Part shown: positions 16,022 through 25,121 of the stretch, one piece after another | Layout: each line of letters opens with the position of its first letter | How positions within the stretch are numbered: position 1 is the stretch's first letter | Assembly (NCBI GenBank): GCA_031422315.1 | Contig: JANOQN010000064.1 | Span: forward strand, 151,910 to 215,909 | From: JANNYA01 sp031422315 | GTDB taxonomy: Bacteria; Pseudomonadota; Gammaproteobacteria; Xanthomonadales; SZUA-5 | DNA length: 64,000 nt | Reading direction: 5' to 3' | Notes under the pieces: model-generated | What the model was told of the DNA's origin: nothing | What the model saw: only the letters and a program-made list of their open reading frames with translations | The model's database searches: none | Program-made: the position numbers and the translations under genes

Positions 16022-18901
16022 ATGACGCAAGCAAGCCCACTCCATCAGCCGCATATTGCCCGTGATTTTAAAAGCCGCCATATTGGCCCATCGCCAAGCG
16101 ATGTGCAGGCAATGCTTAAGGCCGTTGGCGCCGAAAGTATGGAGGCGCTCATGCAAGCCACCGTACCTGCCAGCATCCGCATGCCAGGCGCGCTGAGCAG
16201 CATGGGCGAAGCAAGATCGGAAGTGCAGGCTTTAGCTAGGCTGCGTGAGTTAGCTAACAAAAATCAAGTCATGACCTCAATGATCGGCCAGGGCTACCAC
16301 GGCACGCACACGCCAGGCGTCATATTGCGCAATATTCTGGAAAACCCAGCCTGGTACACCGCCTACACGCCGTACCAGCCAGAAATTTCACAGGGCCGAT
16401 TAGAAGCACTTCTAAACTTCCAAACTATGATTTGCGAGCTGACTGGACTTGATGTCGCGAACGCATCCTTGCTCGATGAATCAACCGCCGCCGCTGAAGC
16501 CATGGCAGTTGCGCAGCGCAGCGCAAAGCAAAAGTCGACCACGTTTTTCGTCGATGAAAACTGTCATCCGCAAACCATCGCGCTCCTACAAACCCGCGCT
16601 GAGCCACTCGGCTGGCAGCTGCTGATTGGCAATCCTGACACCGATTTGACAGCCGATTCCGTATTCGGCGCAATTTATCAATACCCAGGCAGCTTTGGTG
16701 ACGTGCGTGACTACCGCGCGAGCGTGGCTAAGCTCAAAGCCGCAGGCGGCATTGCGATATTTGCAGCTGACCCGCTTGCACTAGCAATGCTGACTCCGCC
16801 CGGTGAACTAGGCGCGGATATTGCCATCGGCACCACGCAGCGCTTTGGCGTGCCAATGGGCTACGGCGGCCCGCACGCAGCGTACATGGCGGTAAAAGAT
16901 TCGCTTAAGCGCGCCTTGCCGGGCCGATTGATTGGCGTGTCGATTGATTCGCGCGGACAGCCTGCGTATCGGCTTAGCTTGCAAACGCGCGAGCAGCATA
17001 TTCGCCGTGAAAAGGCGACCTCGAACATTTGCACGGCTCAAGTATTATTGGCGGTGATGGCGTCGATGTACGCCGTTTATCACGGCCCAGAAGGCTTGAA
17101 CGCGATTGCCAGAGACGTACACGCGAGCGCTGCCAAGCTCGCCGTCGGCTTGCGCAAGCTGGGTTTTGCGCCTGAGCAATCGGCTTTTTTCGATGCGTTT
17201 AGCGTCAAAGTCGGCGGCAAACAGGCTGAAATTGTGGCGCGTGCACTGGCCTCGAAGATCAATTTCCGCCTGATTGGCACGGATCGGCTTGGCATAACCG
17301 TCGATGAAACCACCACACCAGAGCACCTAGAAGCCGTCTGGCGCGCATTTGGCGGCGATATCAAAGCGGCGTCGATTGAAGCGGGTGCCGAAGGCGCATT
17401 GCCAAGCGCGCTAATTCGCCACGGCGCCTGTTTGAAGCATCCAATATTCTCCAAGTATCGCTCTGAAACGGAAATGCTGCGCTATATCCGCAAGCTTTCC
17501 GATCGCGATTTAGCATTGGATCGGGCAATGATTCCGCTAGGTTCCTGCACCATGAAGCTCAATGCCACGTCCGAGATGATTCCAGTCACTTGGCCCGAAT
17601 TCGCTAACTTACATCCGCTTGCGCCGCTCAATCAGGCCACTGGCTATCTGGAGCTTATGGAAGATCTCAAGCGCTGGCTAGTTGAGATCACCGGCTATGA
17701 CGCCGTAAGCTTGCAACCCAATTCCGGCGCGCAGGGCGAATACGCCGGGCTGCTCGCGATCCGCGGCTATCATCTATCCAGGGGCGATGTGCAGCGCAAA
17801 ATCTGCTTGATTCCATCGTCCGCGCACGGCACCAATCCAGCTTCAGCACATATGGTTGGTATGGATGTCGTAGTGGTTAATTGCGATATCGAGGGCAATG
17901 TTGACTTAGCAGATTTGACCGCAAAAGCGCAGCTGCATTCAGCGAATTTAGCCGCGCTAATGGTGACGTATCCATCCACCCATGGCGTGTTTGAAGAGCA
18001 TATCCGGGAAATTTGCGACGTCGTGCATTTACACGGCGGGCAAGTCTATATGGACGGCGCCAACATGAACGCGCAAGTTGGATTGAGCCAGCCTGGGCAA
18101 TTTGGTGCGGACGTATCGCATTTGAATCTGCACAAGACCTTTTGCATTCCGCACGGCGGCGGCGGCCCGGGCGTTGGCCCGATTGGCGTCAAAGCACATC
18201 TCGCACCGTTTTTACCGGGCCATCCGGCACTTGATGGCAGCACCGCAAAAGTTGGCCCGGTATCCGGTGCGCCGTTTGGCTCGTCCGCTATTTTGCCCAT
18301 CTCTTACGCCTATATTTTGATGATGGGCGGCGATGGCCTGCGCTACGCGACCGAGGTGGCGATTTTGTCAGCGAACTATATGGCAGTGCGCTTAGATCCG
18401 CACTTTCCGGTGCTGTACAAAAACCACAATGGCCGCGTCGCGCACGAATGTATTATCGATCCGCGCAAGTTTAAGGACGTCAATGGTGTCAGCGTGGATG
18501 ATATTGCTAAGCGCTTGATCGACTATGGCTTTCACGCACCGACGATGAGCTTCCCGGTTGCTGGCACACTGATGATTGAGCCGACCGAATCAGAAGCTAA
18601 AGTCGAGATTGATCGTTTTTGCGATGCGATGATCGCGATTCGCTCTGAGATAGCCGAGATTGAAGCAGGCCGTATGACATCAGAGTCCAGCCCGCTCCGG
18701 CATGCGCCGCACACCGTGCATGATTTAGTCGATCCGAACTGGTCACGCGCCTATACGCGCGAACAGGCGGTGTTTCCAAGCGGCGTGGCGCGCACTGACA
18801 AATACTGGTGCCCAGTCGGGCGGGTGGACAACGTCTATGGTGATCGCAATTTGATTTGCACCTGCCCATCGCCTGAGGAATATCGAGAGCTAGCGGCTTG
18901 A
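16022..18901 (+). CDS. gcvP: Glycine dehydrogenase (aminomethyl-transferring), P protein
   Basis: 959-residue homodimeric-type P protein of the glycine cleavage system. It decarboxylates glycine with PLP and passes the aminomethyl group to GcvH. It begins with the typical DFKSRHIGPSPSD. The PLP lysine is Lys705 in HLNLHKTFCIPHGGGGPG; the glycine-rich PNSGAQGEYAGL and SAHGTNPASA blocks are intact. gcvT and gcvH are not in the window. I saw no convincing glycine riboswitch in the 185 bp upstream. The stop overlaps the lptF start (TTGA), so gcvP, lptF and lptG look like one transcript, an unusual pairing. Confidence 0.97.
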   Translation: MTQASPLHQPHIARDFKSRHIGPSPSDVQAMLKAVGAESMEALMQATVPASIRMPGALSSMGEARSEVQALARLRELANKNQVMTSMIGQGYHGTHTPGVILRNILENPAWYTAYTPYQPEISQGRLEALLNFQTMICELTGLDVANASLLDESTAAAEAMAVAQRSAKQKSTTFFVDENCHPQTIALLQTRAEPLGWQLLIGNPDTDLTADSVFGAIYQYPGSFGDVRDYRASVAKLKAAGGIAIFAADPLALAMLTPPGELGADIAIGTTQRFGVPMGYGGPHAAYMAVKDSLKRALPGRLIGVSIDSRGQPAYRLSLQTREQHIRREKATSNICTAQVLLAVMASMYAVYHGPEGLNAIARDVHASAAKLAVGLRKLGFAPEQSAFFDAFSVKVGGKQAEIVARALASKINFRLIGTDRLGITVDETTTPEHLEAVWRAFGGDIKAASIEAGAEGALPSALIRHGACLKHPIFSKYRSETEMLRYIRKLSDRDLALDRAMIPLGSCTMKLNATSEMIPVTWPEFANLHPLAPLNQATGYLELMEDLKRWLVEITGYDAVSLQPNSGAQGEYAGLLAIRGYHLSRGDVQRKICLIPSSAHGTNPASAHMVGMDVVVVNCDIEGNVDLADLTAKAQLHSANLAALMVTYPSTHGVFEEHIREICDVVHLHGGQVYMDGANMNAQVGLSQPGQFGADVSHLNLHKTFCIPHGGGGPGVGPIGVKAHLAPFLPGHPALDGSTAKVGPVSGAPFGSSAILPISYAYILMMGGDGLRYATEVAILSANYMAVRLDPHFPVLYKNHNGRVAHECIIDPRKFKDVNGVSVDDIAKRLIDYGFHAPTMSFPVAGTLMIEPTESEAKVEIDRFCDAMIAIRSEIAEIEAGRMTSESSPLRHAPHTVHDLVDPNWSRAYTREQAVFPSGVARTDKYWCPVGRVDNVYGDRNLICTCPSPEEYRELAA

Positions 18902-20010
18902 GCGCTCGCAGTAGCCCGATCCTAACGCGATATTTAGTCAAAGAAATCCGCAGCGCTATGATCGGCGCTGCGCTTTTGCTGATTGTGGTGATTTTTAGCG
19001 GGCTGCTGACGGCGGTGCTGGACAAAATTGCGCGCGGTTCACTGCCCGCAACGTTGCTGTTTTCGCAAATGCTGCTGAGGGTGCCGCGCGCGCTGATTTT
19101 ATTGCTGCCGCTCGCGGGCTTTTTAGGCGTCATTATGGCGTTCACCCGGCTGTATCGAGATTCGGAAATGGCGGTGCTGCGCGCGGCAGGCTTTTCTGAG
19201 CTAGGTTTATTGCGCCCGGTTTGGGTATTTGCACTCCCGTTAGCGCTGCTGCTGGCGGTGGTTTCACTCTACATTGCACCAACCGCGCAGCGCATTGCGA
19301 TTGATCAAGTGCAGCTTGCGAATCGGCAAGTTGCGGTGGCGGGCTTGGAACCCGGCCGCTTTGTTGAGCTGCGCGGCGGCGCGGTGGTCTATGCCGGCGC
19401 ACTTGAGCAAGAAAAAAGCTTCACCGACGTGTTCGTCGCGCGGGAAACCGAAGACGGCGAGCTGCAAGTCGTGCGCGCTGAGCGCGGCTTCGTTGGTAAT
19501 CAGGGCGGCAATAGCGCGGCTGAATTAACCTTGCTCAACGGCGAACGCACGGCTGTCAATCTAACGAATAATGATAGCGAACGCGCATTTTTTGAACGCG
19601 CGCAAATTGCATTGCCAGAATCCTTGCAAAACCAAGACACCAGCTATTCGATTGATGATTTGCCAGTGCAGGATTTGCTAACCAATCGCGCTGGCCGAGC
19701 TGAGTTAGAAGGCCGAATTGGCGTACCGCTAATGCTGCTATTGCTGATGCTGATGGCGCCAGCGCTCGCCAGAAGCGCACCGAGGCAGGTTCGCTATGAT
19801 CGTATCGTGATTGGCGTGTTACTGTATTTGGTTTATTCGCAAACGCTAGAACTGGCGAAAAAAAGTTTTGCGCTAGGCCGTACGCCCGATTGGCTTGGCA
19901 CTTGGTGGGTACACGCGCTGTTCGCTATTGCATTGTTATTTGCTTATCGTCAGCAAATAGCGGCTTATTTTAGAACGCGTCAATTTTTGTCGCAGCTGCA
20001 ACGCGCGTGA
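18898..20010 (+). CDS. lptF: LPS export ABC transporter permease LptF
   Basis: 370 residues, YjgP/YjgQ family, inner-membrane permease of the LptB2FGC machine that extracts lipopolysaccharide. Layout: two N-terminal membrane spans, a third near 100-120, a periplasmic beta-jellyroll domain (about 125-270), and three C-terminal spans. A TTG start at 18898, inside the gcvP stop, is chosen because ILTRYLVKEIRSAM is the conserved LptF opening and the next Met would remove it. The end overlaps lptG. In E. coli relatives lptFG lies opposite pepA; here no pepA is present. Confidence 0.93.
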   Translation: MSARSSPILTRYLVKEIRSAMIGAALLLIVVIFSGLLTAVLDKIARGSLPATLLFSQMLLRVPRALILLLPLAGFLGVIMAFTRLYRDSEMAVLRAAGFSELGLLRPVWVFALPLALLLAVVSLYIAPTAQRIAIDQVQLANRQVAVAGLEPGRFVELRGGAVVYAGALEQEKSFTDVFVARETEDGELQVVRAERGFVGNQGGNSAAELTLLNGERTAVNLTNNDSERAFFERAQIALPESLQNQDTSYSIDDLPVQDLLTNRAGRAELEGRIGVPLMLLLLMLMAPALARSAPRQVRYDRIVIGVLLYLVYSQTLELAKKSFALGRTPDWLGTWWVHALFAIALLFAYRQQIAAYFRTRQFLSQLQRA

Positions 20011-21074
20011 TGAGCGCCAGCAGCCGGCTTGTTATTCGATCGGTCATTCCGATGGTGCTGGTCGCCTGGCTGGTGCTGATTGCGATCATGACGCTGCTGG
20101 AGCTAAAAGACCAGCTAGCCGCTAGCGAGAGTAAAGATATCAGCACCGTGCTGGGCATTATTTTACTGACCACACCGCGGCGCGCCTATGAATATTTCGT
20201 CTACTCAGCGGTAATCGGCAGCGCGATTGGTTTGGGCCAGCTAGCACAAAGCAGTGAGCTGATCGCGCTACGCGCGGTCGGCGTTTCCAAGCTTAAGATC
20301 GTTGGCTCGGCGCTGTTTGGCGTGTTTTTAGTCACGCTGGTAGCGTTTTTTATCGCGGAATTTTTGAGCGCGCCCGGCGAGCGGCGCGCGCAAGCGCTGG
20401 CCTCCGGTAATGCCGGACGCGATATAGGCGTAGGAAATAAAAGCGGGCTTTGGCTAAAAGACGGCAGCAGCTTTGTCAACGCGCGCCGAGCCGTATTGAG
20501 TGATTCTGGTAAACCAGTCGAGCTTTGGGATGTTCGATTATTGAATTTCGACGCCAAAGGCCACCTAATTGCGTTGACGCTCGCGCAAACCGCCACTTTT
20601 GAGAATGGCGGCTGGCTGCTTAAAAACATTACACGAGCGGGCTTGGATGGCGCACCGTCTAGCAAAGCGACCGAGCTGGCTTGGGTAACGGGTTTGCGCC
20701 CGGAGCAAATTGCTTCCCGCACGCTGCGGCCGGCGCGCCAATCGCTACAAGAGATTTGGTTGAATTTGAACTATGCGCGCGCCAATAATTTGGACTCACA
20801 AGGTTTTTCCGCCGCGCTCTGGCAGCGCTTGACGTTTCCGCTCTCGGTCTTGGCGCTCGCCTTGGCCACCACGCCGTTCGCATTTGCCTCGCTTCGAACT
20901 GGCGGCTTAGGGCGCAGCATTTTCGTAGGCATGATGCTAGCAGTAGTTTTTTTCGTGCTGCAAAAAATGATCGTCAGCCTGTTTGACACCTACGGCTGGA
21001 GCATGGCAATAGCATATTTTTTACCTGCATCATTGATCGCTGGATTTAGTTTTTGGCGATTGCAAAAAGATTAA
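20010..21074 (+). CDS. lptG: LPS export ABC transporter permease LptG
   Basis: 354 residues from ATG 20010, whose A is the last base of the lptF stop TGA (a GTG one codon earlier is also possible). It has the LptG architecture: N-terminal helix VIPMVLVAWLVLIAIMTLLEL, further spans around AVIGSAIGLGQLA and LFGVFLVTLVAFFIAE, the periplasmic domain (GNKSGLWLKDGSSFVNARR), and three C-terminal spans ending FSFWRLQKD. Partner of LptF in LPS extraction. The tight overlap supports translational coupling and matched amounts. Confidence 0.93.
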   Translation: MSASSRLVIRSVIPMVLVAWLVLIAIMTLLELKDQLAASESKDISTVLGIILLTTPRRAYEYFVYSAVIGSAIGLGQLAQSSELIALRAVGVSKLKIVGSALFGVFLVTLVAFFIAEFLSAPGERRAQALASGNAGRDIGVGNKSGLWLKDGSSFVNARRAVLSDSGKPVELWDVRLLNFDAKGHLIALTLAQTATFENGGWLLKNITRAGLDGAPSSKATELAWVTGLRPEQIASRTLRPARQSLQEIWLNLNYARANNLDSQGFSAALWQRLTFPLSVLALALATTPFAFASLRTGGLGRSIFVGMMLAVVFFVLQKMIVSLFDTYGWSMAIAYFLPASLIAGFSFWRLQKD

Positions 21075-21104
21075 TTGCAATCCCGCTACTGTAAAGGGCG
21101 GTGA

Positions 21105-21647
21105 TTACAGCCCAAACTTAAAATCCTGATTCGTTAGTCGCTTAGCCAGCTGTTTGGTGTCGGTAATTCCCTGTAAGTCGACGGTGTCGAGCGATGCAAA
21201 TGTGGCAAATAAGCGCAGTTCAATAGCGTTTAGCTGAGTTAAATCGTCGGCTTGTGTGCAGGTAAATTGCAAGTTTACTTCGACATTTGTATGTGCAGAG
21301 CTGGCCTCGCCTGCGTGCTCACGGCTGTGCTCGGCGTCATCCGCGCCGCCATCTGATCGCGCCGCGCTGTTCGTCACAAGCGTGCAACCTGCGCTGGATG
21401 GCAATACTAGCCAGCTGCCTGATTTGAGCGTCGCTAGTGCTTTTTGCTCTGCGGCAATTTCCTCGGTAGATTTTGCCGCATATTCGAAGCCCCAAAAGCT
21501 TTCCGCTGGCGCGTACAGTGCAATTTCAAGCGCTGAATCAATAAGCGCGACGCTCATTTGTGCGGCGCCGTGTACATGTGCGGTTTGCCCCTGCGCAATT
21601 GTTGATCCTGCAACCACTAGACTTGCCCAAGCTAAAAGTTGACGCAT
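21105..21647 (-). CDS. zrgA: ZrgA-like (DUF2796) periplasmic zinc-associated protein
   Basis: 180 residues with signal peptide MRQLLAWASLVVAGSTIAQG, then the family opening AHVHGAAQMSVALIDSALEIALYAPAESFWGFEYAA. A central loop rich in His, Asp and Glu (DGGADDAEHSREHAGE) could bind zinc. A C-terminal half with NLQFTC and LRLFATFASLDTVDLQG follows. ZrgA in Vibrio is a Zur-controlled protein that helps zinc uptake. A Zur-like palindrome lies about 65 bp upstream here. It has a good Shine-Dalgarno (AAGGAAA). It converges with lptG and has no transporter genes beside it. Confidence 0.82.
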   Translation of the reverse strand: MRQLLAWASLVVAGSTIAQGQTAHVHGAAQMSVALIDSALEIALYAPAESFWGFEYAAKSTEEIAAEQKALATLKSGSWLVLPSSAGCTLVTNSAARSDGGADDAEHSREHAGEASSAHTNVEVNLQFTCTQADDLTQLNAIELRLFATFASLDTVDLQGITDTKQLAKRLTNQDFKFGL

Positions 21648-21709
21648 AAAATTTCCTTTTGGCTGATAGAATTAATGGATAGAGACGCTACGACGCATTG
21701 CTTTGTTTC

Positions 21710-21722
21710 GTTATAAAGTAAC
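21710..21722. promoter_or_regulatory. Possible Zur box
   Basis: GTTATAAAGTAAC is an inverted repeat (GTTA-N5-TAAC) similar to the core of gammaproteobacterial Zur sites (GTTATA..ATAAC). It is about 65 bp before the zrgA-like start, where a zinc-repression operator would be expected. The evidence is only this short match and the neighbour. Confidence 0.35.
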
Positions 21723-21795
21723 GCAAGCTAGAGGTCAAACACTTGCAGTCGCAGCGTTTAGCGTTGACACTTCAACGCCACCAATCGGGAAAGTT

Positions 21796-22221
21796 ATGAA
21801 CGGGATTATCAAGGCATTATTGATAGCAACTGCGCTACTGCTATCTGGCTGCGCAACGGATATCCGCAGTAAGGCAGATCGCCTAGAAGCGACCATGCTC
21901 GGCTATGAACGCGCGGTGCGCTGGGGCAATATGGCCGAAGCGATGCAGTTTTTAGATCCAACTAGCGACGCTGCGATGGCCATGAAACCACTAGAGCTAG
22001 AGCGCTGGGCGCAATTTGACGTCAAAGGTTATCGCAAACAATCCGGCGCGCTTGTAGATGATGCAGGCATCGCGCGGCAAGCGGTTGAGATCGAGCTGCT
22101 TAATCGCCATACGCAAACGCCAAGAACAGTGCTGGATCGACAAGAGTGGAAGTTCGACAAAGAATCCGGACAATGGCGATTGATCAGCGGTTTACCGATT
22201 CTCCAACAGTCAAATAACTAA
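21796..22221 (+). CDS. Small lipoprotein of unknown function
   Basis: 141 residues from ATG 21796. A lipoprotein signal ends in lipobox LLLSGC (Cys near residue 19), followed by Ala at +2. The mature part starts with a short helix (SKADRLEATMLGYERAVRWGNMAEAMQFL). Its C-terminal half is beta-rich (VEIELLNRHTQTPRTVLDRQEWKFDKESGQWRLISGLP) in the style of NTF2-like or DUF4440-type folds. I do not recognise a named family. It lies 20 bp before the ParA-like gene and may share its transcript. Confidence 0.75.
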   Translation: MNGIIKALLIATALLLSGCATDIRSKADRLEATMLGYERAVRWGNMAEAMQFLDPTSDAAMAMKPLELERWAQFDVKGYRKQSGALVDDAGIARQAVEIELLNRHTQTPRTVLDRQEWKFDKESGQWRLISGLPILQQSNN

Positions 22222-22240
22222 TCAAAATCAGAGGCTCAGC

Positions 22241-23005
22241 ATGATTCGAGTGGTGTTTAATCAAAAAGGCGGCGTTGGTAAAAGCACGATTACCAGCAAT
22301 TTGGCGGCCATTTCCGCAGCCAGCGGGCAGTCGACTTTGCTGATCGACTTAGACGCGCAGGGTAATAGCTCGCATTACGTTTTAGGGCATGGAACGCAGC
22401 CTGAGCAAAGCGTAGCCGGGTTTTTTGCAGAAGCTTTGAATGGCCGCGCAAAAGCGTCAGAACCAGAGAGCTTTATAACGCCCAGCCCGTGGGAGAATTT
22501 ATCGGTCATGGCGGCATCGCCAGAGCTGTCGGATTTACAAGGCAAGCTTGAAGCAAAATTGAAGATATTCAAGCTCAAAGAAGCGCTAGAAGTGCTGAAA
22601 AAAACCTATAAATCGATCTGGATTGATACGCCGCCAGCGCTGAATTTTTACTCGCTTTCTGCATTGATCGCGGCTGATCGCGTTTTGGTGCCGTTTGACT
22701 GCGATGATTTTTCCCGCCAAGCGCTGTACCGGCTTCTCGAAAACGTAGAAGAAATTCGCGCTGATCACAACAAGAAACTGAAAGTTGAGGGCATTGTGGT
22801 GAATCAGTTTTCTGCGCGTTCGAATTTGCCGCAGCGCGTAGTCGACGAGTTAAAAGCTGAAAAATTGCCGGTGTTGGAGCCGTATTTGTCGAGTTCGATT
22901 CGCATCAAGGAAAGCCACGAGCTGTGCAGGCCGCTGATTTATTTGGAGCCAGCTCACAAAGTGGCACAAGAATATATGGCGCTTTGGAAGGCGTTGAAGA
23001 AATAG
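22241..23005 (+). CDS. ParA/MinD-family ATPase
   Basis: 254 residues with a deviant Walker A KGGVGKST at 9-16, LLIDLDAQGNSS (Walker A') and SIWIDTPPALNF (Walker B), so a complete P-loop of the ParA class. There is no N-terminal helix-turn-helix and no ParB gene beside it, so it is more likely a chromosomal orphan ParA (protein or cargo positioning) than the parAB locus. The surrounding genes are core genes, which argues against a plasmid. The usual partner of tRNA-Gln-prs at this position is ispE, which is absent. Confidence 0.88.
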   Translation: MIRVVFNQKGGVGKSTITSNLAAISAASGQSTLLIDLDAQGNSSHYVLGHGTQPEQSVAGFFAEALNGRAKASEPESFITPSPWENLSVMAASPELSDLQGKLEAKLKIFKLKEALEVLKKTYKSIWIDTPPALNFYSLSALIAADRVLVPFDCDDFSRQALYRLLENVEEIRADHNKKLKVEGIVVNQFSARSNLPQRVVDELKAEKLPVLEPYLSSSIRIKESHELCRPLIYLEPAHKVAQEYMALWKALKK

Positions 23006-23150
23006 CAAATTAACCTAATCTCGACAAACCAATTCGTTCAATGAACCAAAACACTTTTTCAAAGCAATGATAAATCCGCTGCATTGACAAACTTGCACCG
23101 CACCCCGAACATACGGCTCGTTCCAAGGGTGCAATGCCCTTAGATTTCGT

Positions 23151-23226
23151 TGGGGTATCGCCAAGTTGGTAAGGCAACGGATTTTGATTCCGTCATTCCT
23201 AGGTTCGAGTCCTAGTACCCCAGCCA
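23151..23226 (+). tRNA. tRNA-Gln (anticodon TTG)
   Basis: A 76-nt cloverleaf with encoded CCA. The acceptor arms are TGGGGTA and TACCCCA, the D-loop contains AGTTGGTAAGGC, the anticodon loop ATTTTGATT gives TTG, and the T arm is CTAGG-TTCGAGT-CCTAG. The end is G-CCA. It sits 18 bp before prs, the conserved tRNA-Gln-prs arrangement of many beta- and gammaproteobacteria. Confidence 0.97.
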
Positions 23227-23244
23227 TTTATAGCGAACCCATTC

Positions 23245-24213
23245 ATGACCGATTCGTTTTCTCCTGACAGCCTCATGCTGTTCGCCGGTAACGGCAACTT
23301 GCGCTTTGCGCAGACGATTTCCGCCTCGCTCAACGTTCCACTTGGCAGAGCCAACGTCAGCCGCTTTAGTGATGGCGAAGTGTCAGTCGAAATTTTAGAA
23401 CACGTCCGCGGCCAGCGGGTATTCGTCATTCAGCCAACCTGCGCGCCGGCCGCTGATAACTTGATGGAGCTGCTGGTGATGGTCGATGCACTCAAGCGTG
23501 CTTCTGCGAGCAACGTAACGGCGGTGGTGCCGTACTTTGGCTATGCCCGGCAGGATCGTCGACCCCGCAATGCGCGCGTGCCAATTACCGCAAAAGTGGC
23601 GGCCAAAATGATCGAAGCGGTCGGCACTGATCGCGTTGTAACGGTCGAGCTGCATGCCGATCAAATCCAAGGTTTTTTTGATCGACCACTGGATAATTTG
23701 TATGCATCGCCGGTCATTTTGGCGGATATTTGGCGCCATCACGATACCGAAAATCTAGTGATCGTGTCACCCGATGTAGGCGGCGTGGTGCGCGCGCGTG
23801 CCATTGCAAAGCGCATGGACGATGCTGATTTGGCGATTATCGACAAACGCCGCCCGAAGGCGAACGAGTCAGTCGTAATGAATATCATCGGCGATGTGGA
23901 AGGCAAAACTTGTGTATTGATTGACGATATCGTTGACACCGCCGGTACGCTGTGTGCAGCCGCGGCCGCGTTGAAAGCGCAGGGTGCCTCGCGCGTGGTC
24001 GCGTATTGCGTGCATCCGGTATTTTCGGGCGCAGCAGTCAACAATATAGAAAAAAGCTTTATCGATGAAATGGTGGTAACGGACACGATTCCGCTGCGCA
24101 GCGACGCGGCTGCGTGCCGTAAAATTCGGGTTATTTCGATTACCGATATCGTGGCGGAAACGATACGCCGTATTGCTGATGGACAATCGGTTAGTTCGCT
24201 GTTTACCGATTAG
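23245..24213 (+). CDS. prs: Ribose-phosphate pyrophosphokinase
   Basis: Makes PRPP from ribose 5-phosphate and ATP for nucleotide, His, Trp and NAD synthesis. 322 residues, class I. Motifs: LMLFAGNGNLRFAQ, the ATP loop PYFGYARQDRR, VELHADQIQGFF, the catalytic flexible loop with DKRRPK and the PRPP-binding site CVLIDDIVDTAGTL. The ATG at 23245 gives the expected start, shortly after tRNA-Gln. rplY, often next, is not here; panB follows. Confidence 0.97.
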   Translation: MTDSFSPDSLMLFAGNGNLRFAQTISASLNVPLGRANVSRFSDGEVSVEILEHVRGQRVFVIQPTCAPAADNLMELLVMVDALKRASASNVTAVVPYFGYARQDRRPRNARVPITAKVAAKMIEAVGTDRVVTVELHADQIQGFFDRPLDNLYASPVILADIWRHHDTENLVIVSPDVGGVVRARAIAKRMDDADLAIIDKRRPKANESVVMNIIGDVEGKTCVLIDDIVDTAGTLCAAAAALKAQGASRVVAYCVHPVFSGAAVNNIEKSFIDEMVVTDTIPLRSDAAACRKIRVISITDIVAETIRRIADGQSVSSLFTD

Positions 24214-24274
24214 GTAACGAACTAGTCGTTCTCACATAATTTATTTTGGATATTCGCGCAAATAAGGATTTTTT

Positions 24275-25111
24275 ATGAGCTACGGCGCTGATCCAACATT
24301 AAATGAGCGGGCCACAGCTGTGCCCGCCAAAGTAAATGTACCAAGTTTGTCAGCTTTCAAAGCGCGCGCTGAAAAGCTAGCGATGATGACCGCGTATGAT
24401 TTTACTTTTGCCAGTTTGTTAGATCGAATCGGTATGGATTTGCTACTGGTGGGTGATTCGCTTGGAATGGTGCTGCAAGGTGATGCTAGTACGATGGCCG
24501 TCACCACTGAACACATTGCCTACCACACCAAAGCGGTGGCGAAAGCGGCAAAACGCGCGCTGGTAATTGCCGATATGCCAGCGTTGAGCTACGCCACGCT
24601 AGAGCGCGCTTTGCAGACCAGTCAAACGTTGCTCGCTGCTGGCGCGCAAATGCTCAAGCTCGAAGGTGCGGGCCCGATGATCGACATCACCGCGCAGCTG
24701 TGCGCGCGTGACGTGCCGATTTGCGGGCATTTGGGCTTGACGCCGCAATCGCTGCATAAGCTTGGCGGCTTCAAAGTGCAGGCGCAGGGGAGCGCGGCCG
24801 CCGAGCAATTACTGCAAGACGCGCTCGCGCTGGAACGCGCAGGTATATCGCTGTTAGTGCTTGAATGCGTGCCATCTAGCGTTGCCAAGACAGTATCTAG
24901 CCAGCTGCGCATTCCCACGATTGGCATTGGCGCCGGTCCAGATTGCGATGGTCAAGTGCTGGTGCTGCACGATGCGCTGGGTTTAGGTACGCACCGGCGT
25001 CCGAAATTCGTGAAAAATTTCGCCGAAATGGCTAACCCCGAGCAAGCCTTACGAAACTACGTGCTTGAGGTTAAATCAGGCGCATTTCCAGGGCCCGAGC
25101 ATCAGTATTAG
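24275..25111 (+). CDS. panB: 3-methyl-2-oxobutanoate hydroxymethyltransferase
   Basis: First committed step of pantothenate synthesis: transfers a hydroxymethyl group to 2-oxoisovalerate, giving ketopantoate. 278 residues. The (beta/alpha)8 motifs are present: MMTAYDFTFASLLDRIGMDLLLVGDSLGMVLQG (metal Asp), LKLEGAGPM, CGHLGLTPQS and LVLECVP, plus the closing GIGAGPDCDGQVLVLHD. It is followed 10 bp later by panC in one operon. Confidence 0.97.
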   Translation: MSYGADPTLNERATAVPAKVNVPSLSAFKARAEKLAMMTAYDFTFASLLDRIGMDLLLVGDSLGMVLQGDASTMAVTTEHIAYHTKAVAKAAKRALVIADMPALSYATLERALQTSQTLLAAGAQMLKLEGAGPMIDITAQLCARDVPICGHLGLTPQSLHKLGGFKVQAQGSAAAEQLLQDALALERAGISLLVLECVPSSVAKTVSSQLRIPTIGIGAGPDCDGQVLVLHDALGLGTHRRPKFVKNFAEMANPEQALRNYVLEVKSGAFPGPEHQY

Positions 25112-25121
25112 CGAGGCAAAA

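Noticed and set aside
22241..23005. ParA-like gene as evidence for a plasmid or the chromosome partition locus
   Set aside because: No ParB or parS sites nearby and the surroundings are core genes.
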